From Euryodendron excelsum (taxonomy: Eukaryota; Streptophyta; Magnoliopsida; Ericales; Pentaphylacaceae), in contig CM065389.1 in the NCBI GenBank assembly GCA_033060915.1, forward strand, positions 13,166,001 to 13,230,000: a DNA stretch of 64,000 bases, written 5' to 3'. Under the pieces are notes generated by a model. It searched no databases and was not told the origin of the DNA. It worked only from the letters and a program-made list of their open reading frames with translations. This document shows positions 31,345 to 42,779 of this stretch, in pieces; the first letter of the stretch is position 1; every line of letters begins with the position of its first letter. A program made the position numbers and the translations under genes.

Positions 31345-32870
31345 GCTACCCACCTGCAGAAGGTCTAAACATTCTTTTACAAAGAGCAAAGGAAAAAGGG
31401 ATATTAAAAGGCATCTATGTTGGATCAGAAGTTCATAATGGAATCACTTTATCTCACTTACAATTTGCAGATGACACACTGATGTTTAACAACACAGATC
31501 TCAAGGAATTGGAAACTTTGAAGATAATTCTTAGGTGTTTTGAAATGGTGTCATGGCTTAAGACAAACTTTCATAAAAGTTTGATCAGTGGCATATGGGT
31601 GAATGACTCCTTTCTAGCTCAAGCTGTAGACATATTTAAATGCAGGTATGCCCACCTTCCACTGAAGTACCTGGGACTACCACTGGGGGCAAATCCAAGA
31701 TTAGCAAAGACATGGGAGGAAATAGTATAGAAATTCAAGAGAAGGATATTAGTATGGAATATAAAACACTTATTAATAGGGGGAAGAATCACACTACTAA
31801 AGGCCACTCTAGCAAATCTGCCATTGTATTATCTCTCCATATTCAAAATGCCTCAGAAAATTTGCCTACAACTGAAAATGTAGCAAAGGAAATTCCTATG
31901 GGGGGACTCAGAAGAGTAAAAGAAAATAAGATGCATAAAATGGACTCAAATAACATCATCCTTAGAATTTGGGGGCCTGGGAATTCCATCATTATCAGCA
32001 AGAAACCACTCCCTACTTGCAAAATGGTGGTGGAGGTTCACAAATGAGAAACAAACTTTATGGAGCAAGTTCATAGGTGCAAAGTATGAGTGCAAGCAGA
32101 ATGCATGGACTCCTTTGGAAGTTAACTCACCAAAAGTTTCAAAAGTTTGGCAAGACATTCAAGCAATTAGGAGGAACCAAAATGCCTTATGTTCTATTCT
32201 ACTAGATAACCTCAAATTAAAGTTAGGAAATGGTGAAATTATAAACTTCTGGCATGACATGTAGCTGGGGGATAAACCCCTGAAATTACAGTTTCCAAGA
32301 TTATATTCTATCTCAGAACAAAAATATGAACAGGTAAAGTCACTGTATACAGCAACATGTTATGAATGGAGGCTATTATTCAGGAGGGAGCTGCATGTTT
32401 GGGAGGAAGAGTGTTTGTTAGAACTAAGGTCACTTCTTCAGTCAGTCACCCCAATCCCAAATCAGACTGACTCAATAAGATGGTTGGTTGAACAGAATGG
32501 TAGATTTTCATGCAAATCATTAAACATAGTTTTTGAAGAAAGCAAAGGCCTACAAACTTCAAATTCAGCTTCATTTGGAAAATCAAGGTCCCTATGAAGT
32601 CACTATTCTTTTGTTGGCTAGCACTTAATGGAAGAATCCAAACAAAGGAAATGGTGGTTAGAAGATCAAGTCCCAACCAGGGGAATGATGTGACTTGTGT
32701 CCTTTGTAACTAGGAATCAGAAACAATAGATCATCTACTCTTATCTTGCAAGTTTGAATGGAAAATCTGGTCCTCAATTCTAAAATGGTGGGGTATGCTC
32801 TGGGTAAGTCCAAGGAACCTACAGATCCTAGAAAATCTGGCTCACAAGAAACAATCTTATATTCAACAAA
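31345..32870 (+). pseudogene. LINE-1 ORF2 C-terminal half: RT and zinc-binding RT tail
   Basis: The non-LTR reverse transcriptase box FADDTLMF is at about 31470-31493, preceded by ITLSHLQ and followed by PLKYLGLPLG (about 31662-31691). Frames then shift: the next part reads WNIKHLLIGGRITLLKATLA in another frame, and the tail (32590-32830) has the FFCWLALNGRIQTKEM and CVLC...ETIDHLLLSC zf-RVT region. Stops and a frameshift near 31730 show it is dead. Endonuclease is absent: the copy is 5' truncated. Confidence 0.85.
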
Positions 32871-33224
32871 ATCAATCCAGCATGGCTAGAAGTGGTGGAT
32901 GACATCAAGCTTCTCACAACTTTCTAGGTAAAGGTAATAGTCCCCAAAGCATCATTCTGCATGCAGGAGTTCATATTCTCAATTCAAAATGTAAGAGATC
33001 TAAATTTTAGTTAGGTGTCTTCTCCATCCCAGTATCCCAATGTAGTGGTTAGTGTCTAACCAACCTCCCCCCCCCCCCCCCCCCAAGTCCAATTTGATGG
33101 GTTTCTTTTTTGTCAGGCTATATTGGCTTGTACAGTCTCGAATCCCTCACTTCACTCTTTGTATGTTTATCTTCATCAATAAAATTTTGCTGTTCAATAT
33201 ATATATATAAAATAAGAAAAGAAA
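32871..33224 (+). other. LINE 3' UTR and A-rich tail
   Basis: Contains a run of 18 C at about 33067, AATAAAATTTTGCTG (33178) and ends with ATATATATAAAATAAGAAAAG before the target duplication. Confidence 0.6.
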
Positions 33225-33234
33225 AAGACAGGTT

Positions 33235-33461
33235 GCTAGGACCTACGGCTTTATGTGATGCATCCACTCTAAACCTAGCATTCAAACACTCGAAAACCCT
33301 TATTTAAGACTGAAATATGAATTAATCAATCATTGTGTAGGCCCAAAAAGATGTAAATGTGTGACACATTGTGAGGCCCATAAGTTATTGCGAACCTCAA
33401 TGGCCCTTAAAGAGTTAGAAGGCAACCCAGGCCTAACTTTAAACATTAGCTAGCTAGCTAG
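33235..33461. other. Short unassigned stretch right of the LINE
   Basis: Continues the sequence interrupted at 30449. CATTCAAACACTCG resembles the TTCGAA-rich part of the Copia LTR at 30270. No gene. Confidence 0.35.
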
Positions 33462-35053
33462 CTAAATGGTTTGTATATATAGGATTTGATTAAGGGAACA
33501 GATACGGTACTTTGATGTCAGTTACCATTTAGATAATTATTGTTAATACTTAATGTAATAACAATTATCACAAAATGTGATCATTGAAGTAACTGCGGAT
33601 TATATTTGTGTAATAATGGCTCATATTTGTAACAATCACACCTCACGTTTGTAGCAACTGTTTTTTCACCAAAAATGTATCGGTTTTTTCAAAAATTTCA
33701 CCTAATAGTCAAAACTTGTTTTTTAAAATTTAATTTAAGAGATAGAATTGTAAGGTGCCGATACTTAAAAAACAAAAAAAGCCTTCAAGTTACCTACCTA
33801 CCTACCTGCAGCCAATGTTTTGAAACTCGGCCCTTGTGCGAATCGGAAAAAAGACCGAGTCACTGGTTCAACTATCGACTCAACTGAAATCAAACCGTGA
33901 ATTTATAAATATATAAAAATATATAATAACATTACAACAAATTGCCTAAAAACCTAGTGTTTCCTAAAGCTGTGTTCGGAACTCAGATTTGGTGATGTAA
34001 AAGCAAAAGAAAAGAAAAAGGTAAGGGAAAAAAGAAAAAAATGGAAGAGTATTTTTGTACTCTTTTCTCTTATGTTTTCCTTTTCCTTTTTCTTTTCTTT
34101 TTTATCACCAAATCTTTGTTCCAAACATAGGTTAAATAATTCTTCTAATGATTTTCATAATTTCTAAAAATAAATAAGTATCCTAAATGCATAAAAGTGC
34201 AAAACTAATTTTCTTAAGAACACCCAATGAGTAACATATTGCAGATGAGTAACCATTTAGCTAGCTAAATGGTTTGTATATATAGGATTTGATTAAGGGA
34301 ACAGATACGGTACTTTGATGTTAGTTACTATTTTGATAATTATTGTTAATACTTAATGTAATAACGGTTATCACAAAATGTGATCACGTTGAAGTAACTG
34401 CGAATTATATTTGTGTAATAATGGCTCATATTTGTAACAATCACACCTCACGTTTGTAGCAACTGTTTTTTCACCAAAAATGTATCGGTATTTTTCAAAA
34501 ATTTCACCTAATAGTCAAAACTTGTTTTTTAAAATTTAATGAAGAGATAGAATTGCAAGGCACCGATACTTAAAAAAAAAAAAAGAAAAGCCTTCAAGTT
34601 ACCTACCTACCTTCCTGCAATCAATGTTTTGAAACTCGGCCCTTGAGCGAATCGGAAAAAAGATCGGGTCATTGGTTCAACTGTCGAGTCAACTGAAATC
34701 AAACCGTGACTTTATAAATATATAAAAATATATAATAACATTACAACAAATTGCCTAAAAACCTAGTGTTTTCTAAAGCTGTTTTCGGAACTCAAATTTA
34801 GTGATGGAAAAGTAAAAGAAAAGAAAAATGTAAGGAAAAAAAGAACAAAATAAAAGAGTATTTTTGTATTCTTTTCTCTTATGTTTTCCTTTTCCTTTTT
34901 CTTTTCTTTTCCATCATCAAATCCTTGTTCCAAACATAGGTTAAATAATTCTTCTAATGATTTTCATAATTTCTAAAAATAAATAAGTATCCTAAATGCA
35001 GAAAAGTGCAAAACTAATTTTCTTAAGAACACCCAATGAGTAACATATTGCAG
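33462..35053 (+). repeat. Tandem duplication, two units of about 0.8 kb
   Basis: Units run from about 33462 to 34254 and 34255 to 35053. GCTAAATGGTTTGTATATATAGG begins at 33471 and 34264, and CACCCAATGAGTAACATATTGCAG ends at 34244 and 35053, so the spacing is 793 bp at the start and 809 at the end. Each unit holds a long foldback (33972-34137 and 34778-34937). The units are about 95% alike by eye. No coding region. Confidence 0.85.
33972..34137. repeat. Foldback element in the first duplicated unit
   Basis: GTTCGGAACTCAGATTTGGTGA pairs with TCACCAAATCTTTGTTCCAAAC, and the inner part is AAAGAAAAG-rich on one side and CTTTTCTTT-rich on the other, giving an almost continuous 75-bp stem. Second copy at 34778-34937. 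Likely a small MITE that predates the duplication. Confidence 0.7.
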
Positions 35054-35866
35054 TTGTTATTCTCGATGAATTCAAGATAGAGAAGAGAGACAAATTTACT
35101 GGTAAATGGTAATATACAAATTTCAATAGAATCAACACAAACTCAGAGTTCTATATTGTACACTGATAATTATGAAGTTCACTCTCATTGACAGATTGAC
35201 TCCGACAAAAAGCAATCAAAGAAATCAAAGGGTTATAATATTCAAAGCCACATAGGATCATCAAGGGGTATAATATTCAAAGCCAAATTTCACCCAGTAC
35301 CATCAAATGAGGCTAGTGGTGTCCCACATTTGAAATATCAGCAAAAAGCGAAATTTCCACGAATCGAATGCTACTTTTTTGTTTTTTTTTTCTTTTCAAC
35401 AACTGCTTCACAATACACACGTAAACAAAGGGGACTAACCTTCTAAGAAACATCTGAAAGACCGAAACAAACAATGTTAAATATTGATCAGATGAAAACA
35501 GAAGAACAAGATAACGTACACCTCTTTTTTACCAGATCGTCGTCACATAGAGACCCAGCAAGGAAACCAAACGCGGCTCTAAAGAACTCATTTTTATCCA
35601 AAGCTTCATATCCTGAACTTCCATTACAAGCGTGTTAATGCCACCCTAGAAATGCGTTACAATCACGTATAAATAGCAATACTCTCATTAGTCTTCCACC
35701 CACAGGCCATCTATAAAAAACCTTTCAAATACCAGTTTTCGCATACACCCTACTTTTGTCTTTGTAGGTACCCAGTTAGCAGGCGCAACGTGGCGCTCCA
35801 CCTGTTCACTTGACAGACCATGTGGGCTCCTTAGGTACCCCAAAGTCAAACATGAGTCAAACCATA
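35054..35866. other. Upstream region of ASR copy 2 (paralogous to 43900-44480)
   Basis: GGTATAATATTCAAAGCCAAATTT..CCAGTACCAT, CAACTGCTTCACAATACACAC, ACTAACCTTCTAAGAAACATCT and CATTAGTCTTCCACCCAC recur in order at 43903-44455. This is host DNA that was duplicated with the gene and is now cut off from it by the LTR-gag element. No gene. Confidence 0.7.
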
Positions 35867-36663
35867 TCTGGACAAATTAGTGCGGCGCCCTCGCTCCCGC
35901 GGCAAGCTCAGTGCCCCGCTACTTAGCCTCGTTTAAACAGCTCCAAGAGCTTTTCTTAAGCCAGGCCCCACGCCTGCATGGCTCTGGCCAAAACAAGCAC
36001 TGGCGCAAGGCAGGTCCCGTGCCTAGCATGCCTCAAGGCCCCGTGCCTCACTATCTAACAGGCTTAGGCACCTAACTGTCTAACTCATCCTCGCTCGGGA
36101 CCCCTCTCCATGGGTAATGGACTGGAGGCTAGAACCAAAGGGACCGTTGAGCCACGCGCCTCACGAGCGTGCGGGGGTCAGTCCCATCAACCAGTTAAGA
36201 GAGAGAGATCTACCCTCAAAATCACTCGAATACCATATCTTAAGCATTAAATGCTGACCCGACGCACATTTAATACAGTAGACACGTGGCGAGTGATGGC
36301 TGGACAATCGCCTGACACCGTGGTAGTGCACATCGAATCGCCCGTCGCAACCCCTGACATGGCTTCACCAGGTCATGATGGCGAGACTCAGGCCTGCCCA
36401 GTCATAGGACGCCACGTGTCCGCACAGTGTCAATTACTACTTACTATAAATACTCTCAGCACATTTATGACAAACTTATACAACCTAATCACATTTATTA
36501 CACAAGCGACCATAGGCTCGTGAATATCTCTCTCTTATCTGCCCTTGGTTCTCGCCCCTCCATAGACGGGAGACTCGAGCGAGTTATTCTCAGCGACTGC
36601 TAAGACTCGCAAACGGGCCCACGCCCTGGTCAACCCTAGGCTCTCGGTCCATATATACAAACA
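35867..36663 (+). mobile_element. 5' LTR of the gag-protease element
   Basis: Aligns with 39118-39931 at about 90%. Landmarks: GCGGCGCCCTCGC, CGTGGCTCAACGGTCC region, CACGTG at 36283-36288 and 36413-36418, TATAAATA at 36445-36452, and the end CATATATACAAACA. The exact left end is uncertain. Confidence 0.7.
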
Positions 36664-36665
36664 AT

Positions 36666-38930
36666 ATGACTGGCACTCATGAGACGACTAACTCTGGTCT
36701 TAACACAGGCCAAGTCACCAACACAGGGGCAAAACTCACCCCTGGCATCCACCTAGAGAACCAGGGCCTCCAGGTCCTTTTGTTTATCCAATCCCAAGGC
36801 GAGCAGATTCGGACGCTCAACGACAGCGTGTCTGCTATTCTAAAGTCGCATCAAACCCTGATGGACACCATGCAGGCCATGCAGAGTGGGCAAGCTGCCC
36901 CTAACACCCCCGCTCCCATCCCCGTAACCCCACTCGACCTGTCTGGAGCTGAAGCTCTTCAACGTGTAACTAGGAGCCTGACACCCCCCACTCCTGACCA
37001 AACACCCAACCTTAGTACCAGTAACACAACTCCTCCACACGGAACAACTAGGCGAGTCATGTTCCAACATGATCCAATCCTTACCTCCACCTAGCTGTAA
37101 GACCAGATGCGCGCGATGATTAGATAGGAAACCACCGCTCCACCTTTTAATGGCGAACTTGACTTTCGCCCACCATACGCTGAGTCTATCCAGACACTAC
37201 CGTAGCCAGAGGGGTACGTTACGCCTAAATTCACCAAGTTTGATGGAAAAAGTGGAAATGCCAAAGAGCATGTCATTCGGTTTGTAGACTCGCTAGGCGT
37301 CCACGCAGCCGATCTTAACCTTCGGCAAAGAGAGTTTTCCAAATCTCTCTCCGACCGAGCTTATTTTTAGTGTGCTAACCTCCCGCCCAACTCCATCCTT
37401 TCTTGGGATGATATGGTGCAGAAATTCGTTGGCAAGTTTTTTTACGCCGATGAACCTCTTTCGACATTTGACCTCATCCACGAGTCCCAAGGAGAAACTA
37501 AAGGCCTACTGTCATTTGTCAAGAGGTTCCGCGAAAAAGCCCTTGAAGTTCAGGACCTAGTAGTCGAGAAACAGTTGGTCAACATTTGTGTCAAAGGAAT
37601 GCAAAATCGATACAAAATACACGTGATCAACCATAAATTCATGGATTTCGCTAGCTTAATCATCGCCGCGCGGAACATTACCATTGCTGTGAGAGACTCC
37701 GCGCGCAACAACTTCCATTCCCAATCTCCTCAACAGCTGGCTCCCTCATGGCGAAGCCGTCCCCGCCGACCATCCGTATATGCAGCAGCCCCAGCGATTC
37801 ATGACAACCCCAGTGGCAGGAAGCACCTCTTCGGTGAAGACCCCCCTCCCTTGCCAGTGTCCATCAAAACAGCCATAGCGTTATTACAAACTTGGGTCGC
37901 CGATGGCCAGATCGTCCTTCCCGAAGTCAAGAAACAACCCACGGAGCGAGATAGGCTCAGCCCCAACATTTGCATCTACCACCAAACCATCACACATTTC
38001 ACCCAAGCTGTTATGCCCTCAGGCACATTTTTCTCAAGCAAAAGTAAGATGACACGTTACAGCTCTTTGAGACTGATGTACTCAATGATCCCCTCCCTAA
38101 GTATCGAAATGATAACGATGTCGTTCTTATGATTTCCCTTCATGCCGAGTCTGAAGGCCTGGCCATTTGTCACATCTCCGAGCCCCAGTCGCAAGACCCA
38201 AATTTCAACCACCACCGTGCTACCATTCTTTAAAACTCCACAAAGTTCAAACATTTCTTCGATCAACTTGGCCTATCGTCCACCACCAGGTACGAGGCTA
38301 CCAACGCTCTTTTACAGGCGGCCGACGCAAATGGCGAAGCTTGTATGGACACTAGCAGCTCGGTCAAGCGCTTCTTCAAAGAAAACCACCTCGTCATCAC
38401 CTTCTCTGAGGCAGACCGAATGTACCCCTATCCCTATAACCGCCCCCTCTATCTGCCAATTTTCATCCAAGACATGGAATTTCAAAGAGGATTCATGGAC
38501 AGCTGAGCATCGGTCAACATTATGCCCTACGCCACCTTCCAAGCCGTGGGGCTACCAAAAGAACGATTAGTCCGAGAGCCCCTCGATATTCGAGGTTTTA
38601 GCAGTCACTCCCACAAGTCCCTAGGATACACGAGGGTTGATCTTCGTGTTGGCCCTATTCACTCCTCCACCAAGTTCCACGTCATTGATACAGATACCAA
38701 CTACCACGTGTTGCTCAGTCAAACCTAGCTCCACCAGTACGGAGCCATCCCCTCCACTTATCACCAATGCATGAAAGCAATCTAAAACAACGACGTTATC
38801 ACCGTCCCTGCATCCTTGCACCCGTTCCGAGCTGTGGAAGCTCACATGGCCAAAGATACTCTTTATGACGAATTGGATGAATCTGACGCCCCTGCCCCTT
38901 TGTACAGCACCCAGTTGCCTCGCTGGTCAG
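36666..38930 (+). pseudogene. Gag and aspartic protease of an element without RT
   Basis: An N-terminal part (36666-37094) has a coiled coil (about residues 40-75). The Ty3-type Gag core follows (37200-37690): PKFTKFDGKSGNAKEHVIRF, SWDDMVQKFVGKFF and FVKRFREKALEV. A linker with ALLQTWVADGQI (about 37870) precedes a protease-like region (about 38490-38730) in which the active-site segment reads with a stop just before ASVNIMPYATF, the expected Asp-containing turn being damaged. Stops: 37094, about 37128, 37204, 37368 and several later; there is also a frame change near 38040. No RT, RNase H or integrase is found before the 3' LTR, so the element was non-autonomous or lost pol by deletion. Confidence 0.75.
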
Positions 38931-39551
38931 ATATTGCCAACGGGCCCCAACAACACCTCAGCTTGCCTCAAAAGTGAGGCCGTGCCACCTCACCCGCTCG
39001 AGGCTGTCCAAAAAGTGCCTAACCCTCACCACCACACGAAACCGCCCCAATTATCACCCAGTTCCATCAAGCTGATGGCAACATGGTCTACAGCTTATGA
39101 CGATACGCGTGGCCAACCCATGCCTAGACAAACCAGCGCGGCGCCCTCGCCCCCGCGGCAGGGTCAGCACTCTGCTACTAAGCCCCATTCAAACAGCTCC
39201 AAGAGCTTCAATTCTCTTAAGCCAAGTCCCACACCTACATGGCTCCGGCCAAAACAAGCACCGACGGAAGGCAGGCCTCATGCCTAGCACACCTTAAGGC
39301 CCCGCGCTTCACTATCTAACAAGCTCAGGCCCCTAACTGTCTAACTCACCCTCGCTCAGGACCCCTTTCCGTGGGTAGTGGACTGGAGGCTAGAACCAAA
39401 TGGACCGTTGAGCCGCGCGCCTCACGAGCACGTGGGGATCAATCCCATCAATCAGCTAAGAGAGAGAGAGATATATATATCTACCCTTAAAACCACTCAA
39501 ATATCATATCTTAAGAATTAAATGCTGACTCGACTCACATTTAATACAGTA

Positions 39552-39561
39552 GACACGTGGC
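39552..39561 (+). promoter_or_regulatory. ABRE/G-box in the LTR (GACACGTGGC)
   Basis: CACGTGGC is a standard ABA-response core bound by bZIP factors. It lies about 155 bp upstream of the LTR TATA box and about 410 bp upstream of the ASR ATG. It is conserved in the 5' LTR (36281-36290). Confidence 0.6.
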
Positions 39562-39680
39562 GAGCGATGGCTGGACAAGCACCTAACACTGTGGCAGTGT
39601 GCATCCAATCGCCCGCTAGGCCCTTGACATGACTTCACCAGGTTATGATGGCGGGACTCAGGCCTGCCCAGTCATGGGAC

Positions 39681-39690
39681 GCCACGTGTC
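39681..39690 (+). promoter_or_regulatory. Second ABRE/G-box in the LTR (GCCACGTGTC)
   Basis: Inverted relative to the first, 27 bp upstream of the TATAAATA. Paired ABREs are the usual functional form. Conserved at 36411-36420. Confidence 0.6.
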
Positions 39691-39714
39691 CACATAGTGT
39701 TAATCACTACTTAC

Positions 39715-39722
39715 TATAAATA
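39715..39722 (+). promoter_or_regulatory. LTR TATA box
   Basis: TATAAATA, with the same box in the 5' LTR at 36445. Transcription from here would put about 220 nt of LTR-derived leader before the ASR ATG. A second TATATA at about 39919 could give a shorter leader of about 20-30 nt. Confidence 0.55.
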
Positions 39723-39969
39723 CTCTTAGCACATTTATGACAAACATATACAACCTAATCACATTTATTACACAAGCGACCACAAGGTCGTGAATCTCTC
39801 TCTTGTCTGCCCTTGGTTCTCGCCCCTCCATAGACGGGAGACTTGAGTGAGTTATTCTCAGCGACTGCCAGGACTCCCAGATGGGCCCACGCCCTGGTCA
39901 ACCCTAAGCACTCTGTCCATATATACAAGCAGTCTTCTCACTTACATTATAGTTTTGCAAACACTCTCC

Positions 39970-40930
39970 ATGGCTGAACAGAAGCACCACCACTTCCACC
40001 ATCTCCACCACCACAAGGAGGAAGGGAAGCCCCATAATTATGAGAAAGAGGCAAAGAAAGACAAGCATCGTGAGCACCTCGGCCAGCTCGGTGCCATTAC
40101 TGCTGGCAATTATGCATTGGTATTGTTCTAACACTTGTTATATGTGCATATCGACATGTTTTGTGTATAGTTATATATATGGAACGATTGCCATTTGTGA
40201 CATGAATTACAAGGAACGAATTCTCAAGCAGCCCAACTAAGCACAAGGCGTGCATGGTGGTGCATTGCATGTGTTCGTTAGTCAGACAAGAGACTTGAAT
40301 AACACGCAACCTTTATAGCCAATGGTGTATGAAATAATACTTAGTTTGATATACATTCAATGATTCTTCCACTTATCATGATCATAATAGCCTGATCATA
40401 TCACTGAAATAGTCAAGGGAATTGAGATTTGCAAGTGCTTAAAGAAACTTTTACCTGCAGAGAGAACAATGTTGTTTCTCATCAACTGAATTCTGAATTT
40501 TTTTGTTTTTTTTTTTTACTAACAATATAGAATCTCACGGGAAATTGTTACTCATAAAATTATTATTCACATTTATTTTAATTTTTTAAAGAAAAAGAAG
40601 GCAAATTAAAACTTTTTTCCTTTATTCATGTAAATGCTTTGGCTTTTCTTCTTTCCATGTGATGGAAACCATGCATAAAATTCATTATCTTATTTTTTTT
40701 TTCTCATTATTGGAATATCCACATTATGAAAATTTCAGCATGAGAAGCACAAGGCAAAAAAAGATCCAAAGCATGCCTACAAATACAAGATAAAGGAAGA
40801 AATTGCAGCTGCAGTTGCAATCAGAGCTGCTGGTAATGCATTACACGAGCGTCATGAGAAGAAAGCAGCACAGAAAGCTGTGAAGAAGGAAGCAAAGGTT
40901 CATGGAAAGAAGCATCACCACCTCTTTTGA
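39970..40930 (+). CDS. ASR: ASR (ABA/WDS) protein, two exons, 113 aa
   Basis: Exons 39970-40119 and 40739-40930 are joined by a 619-bp intron (donor GTATTG, acceptor TTTCAG); 50 and 63 codons stay in frame. The product starts [19 protein letters not shown], the histidine-rich zinc-binding N-terminus of ASR. The ABA/WDS core follows ([17 protein letters not shown], then across the junction [20 protein letters not shown]), and it ends in a Lys-rich [15 protein letters not shown] tail that holds the nuclear signal. Length is typical for the family. ASR proteins are induced by ABA, drought, salt and fruit ripening and act as chaperones and sugar-responsive DNA-binding proteins. This is the only complete ASR copy in the window. 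An LTR ends 38 bp upstream of the ATG and likely sets its expression. One departure is GNYALHEK, where most members have Gly-Ala or Gly-Phe. Confidence 0.92.
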
Positions 40931-41295
40931 TTTTTTATTAGCTCTCCGTGTATTCTTTTATTTGTTTGTCAACAGTTTTTGTTTTGTGTTTTTTTTTTCT
41001 TCCTTTTCTGTTGGTAGTACTAGAAACTATGTATACATAAATAATTGTAGAGTCTGTTAGGTTTGCTTACTGGGTCTCTATATGATGACCTGGTAAAAAG
41101 AGATATCATCTTGTTCTTCTGTTCTCATGTGATGTAATATTGTTTCACTTGTTTATTATAAGGTTAGTCCCTCGTTTATTATCTATGCATGTGTATTGGT
41201 TTATGGGAAATTATTCTAAATGACGGTCTTGTGCATGTAATTTCTACACTAATTTAACTATTAGTACATTTAAATAGGACCTACCATGCATACTA
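40931..41295. other. 3' UTR and flank of ASR copy 2
   Basis: Parallels the sequence after ASR copy 1 (TTGTTGGTAC..GAAACTATGTATACATAAATAAT and GGTTAGTCCCTCG). No further gene. Confidence 0.6.
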
Positions 41296-41556
41296 AGTGC
41301 CCATTTGATACAGTTTTTTTTTATTTAGCTTTTTTGATTTTGTATTTTGGGCTTATAAGTAAAAAAGTTAATTTTTCATTTTCTGTTTTTTAGTTTTTTT
41401 TTCACTTTTATAAGCTAATAAGACTAGTAAAAAACCTATAAAAAAACAAAAAAGCTAAAAAACAAAAAATGAAAAATGAAATATTTTTGCCTTTTTTCAC
41501 TTATCAACCAAAAAAGTCAAATAAAAAAATTTTAAAATAAGCCCTATGGACCATAA
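41296..41556. repeat. AT-rich foldback (MITE-like)
   Basis: TTTTTATTTAGCTTTTTTGATTTT...CACTTTTATAAGC on the left is answered by GCTAAAAAACAAAAAATG...CACTTATCAACC...AAGTCAAATAAAAAAA and AATAAGCCC on the right, with GGGCTTATAAG near the left. The whole 260 bp folds on itself. Related in style to 44994-45186. Confidence 0.6.
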
Positions 41557-42779
41557 ATCATGGTAACGGTCCTCTAGAAAAATGTCATTAACTACCCACT
41601 TAACAAACCGATGTGACGTTTCTAATGTCCTAAGAAATGTACCATCTCATACTCGTACTTGAAAATTTTGATCTTATGTGCACGTGTATAGAATTGGAAG
41701 ATACATCTTAATTAACATTTGATTGGTAAGAGGAGAAGGTAAACTAAAGAAAGCTTGCAAAAACTATTAAACAGAATTTTTGTATAAAATTCTCATATAA
41801 AATGACATAGTTTTTCTAGTCCTTTCATTTCAAATTAAAACACTTATCATTTTGGCTCATAATTGATTTAAGGTACCACTACATCATTATTGCAAATGAA
41901 TTTAAACACGCGAGCGTTGAGAGAGGAGTCGAGTTTTAAGCACAGTTACTAAACGCCGTCGAGAAAACATGCATTATCCTTTCCTCTTTGGAAAATGCTT
42001 CTTTCAGAAAAAGTTATACAAAAAATTTTATTAAAATAATGTGACAGTAATATTTTATAATTAAAAATTACCATAATAAATGATTTATTTTTAAATAAAT
42101 AACTTTCATTTAATCATATTATTGTTATAATAAATTTTGTACGAAATTTATGTTTCGAAGACATTTCTCTTTTCTCTTCGATCAACGAAGACCTCTAGAC
42201 GTGCCTGGACGGTCAGGAATTGATAAGATTCGCGTATCTTTCTCTGCTCTGAATAAAAGTGCGTTCTTTATTCAATTCGAATACCACAATTCGAGTACCA
42301 CATGGCGCTATAGGTGAGGTAGGGTGGGGTTTTTTTTTTATATTGTGTTTAGGGACTTTCGTGTTTGGAAGAAAGGGACGATTACGCATTGATCATTGAC
42401 TAAAGGAGAAAGCTCTTTCGTAATCAAGTTTTATAATGATATTTATTTGGTATTGTTATAAAGTGAAAGAAAATGTCATATATAATCTCATTACTCTAAA
42501 GTAAAAAGCTCTTATTTGATCATATTATTTTGATAATAAATTATGTATAAATTTTTTAATTGCATAATATTACTTTCCGTTAAATGATTTGTATAGTCTT
42601 TCGTCTGCTTACCTCCTTACATTACAAATCAAATTTCAGCACAATCACATTAGCTAAATGGTTGGATAATGCTATATAAACAAAAAAATTTATTTAAATG
42701 GTGTGATTGAATGAGAGTCATTTACTTATAAACATGATTGCACTCCAAAAGTACGATTACAACACCTTAATTTGTCTTT
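41557..42779. other. AT-rich ASR flank and intergenic DNA
   Basis: GATCTTATGTGCACGTGTATAGAA at 41670 is the ASR-flank phrase also at 13090 and 45487. TTATAAAATTTTATTAAAATAATGTGAC-like sequence recurs in this region (42015, 42530, 42690). No gene. Confidence 0.45.

Larger units (their letters stand above)
30450..33224 (+). mobile_element. L1-type LINE with inverted 5' segment, TSD AAGACAGGTT
   Basis: AAGACAGGTT occurs at 30440-30449 and again at 33225-33234, right after an A-rich 3' tail. The forward part (from about 31345) is L1 ORF2; the left part (30450 to about 31345) reads open on the minus strand and is inside the same target duplication. This is the form expected from twin priming, where the 5' part of the new copy is inverted. 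Confidence 0.7.
39118..39931 (+). mobile_element. 3' LTR of the gag-protease element, abutting ASR copy 2
   Basis: Ends CATATATACAAGCA, 38 bp before the ASR start codon, so it has replaced or displaced the gene's own promoter. Carries CACGTG at 39554-39559 and 39683-39688, TATAAATA at 39715-39722, and TATATA at about 39919. Same strand as the gene. Confidence 0.75.

Noticed and set aside
39847..40131. Longer N-terminal extension of ASR copy 2 starting in the LTR
   Set aside because: The ATG at 39970 gives the standard ASR N-terminus; the extra residues are LTR sequence read in frame by chance.
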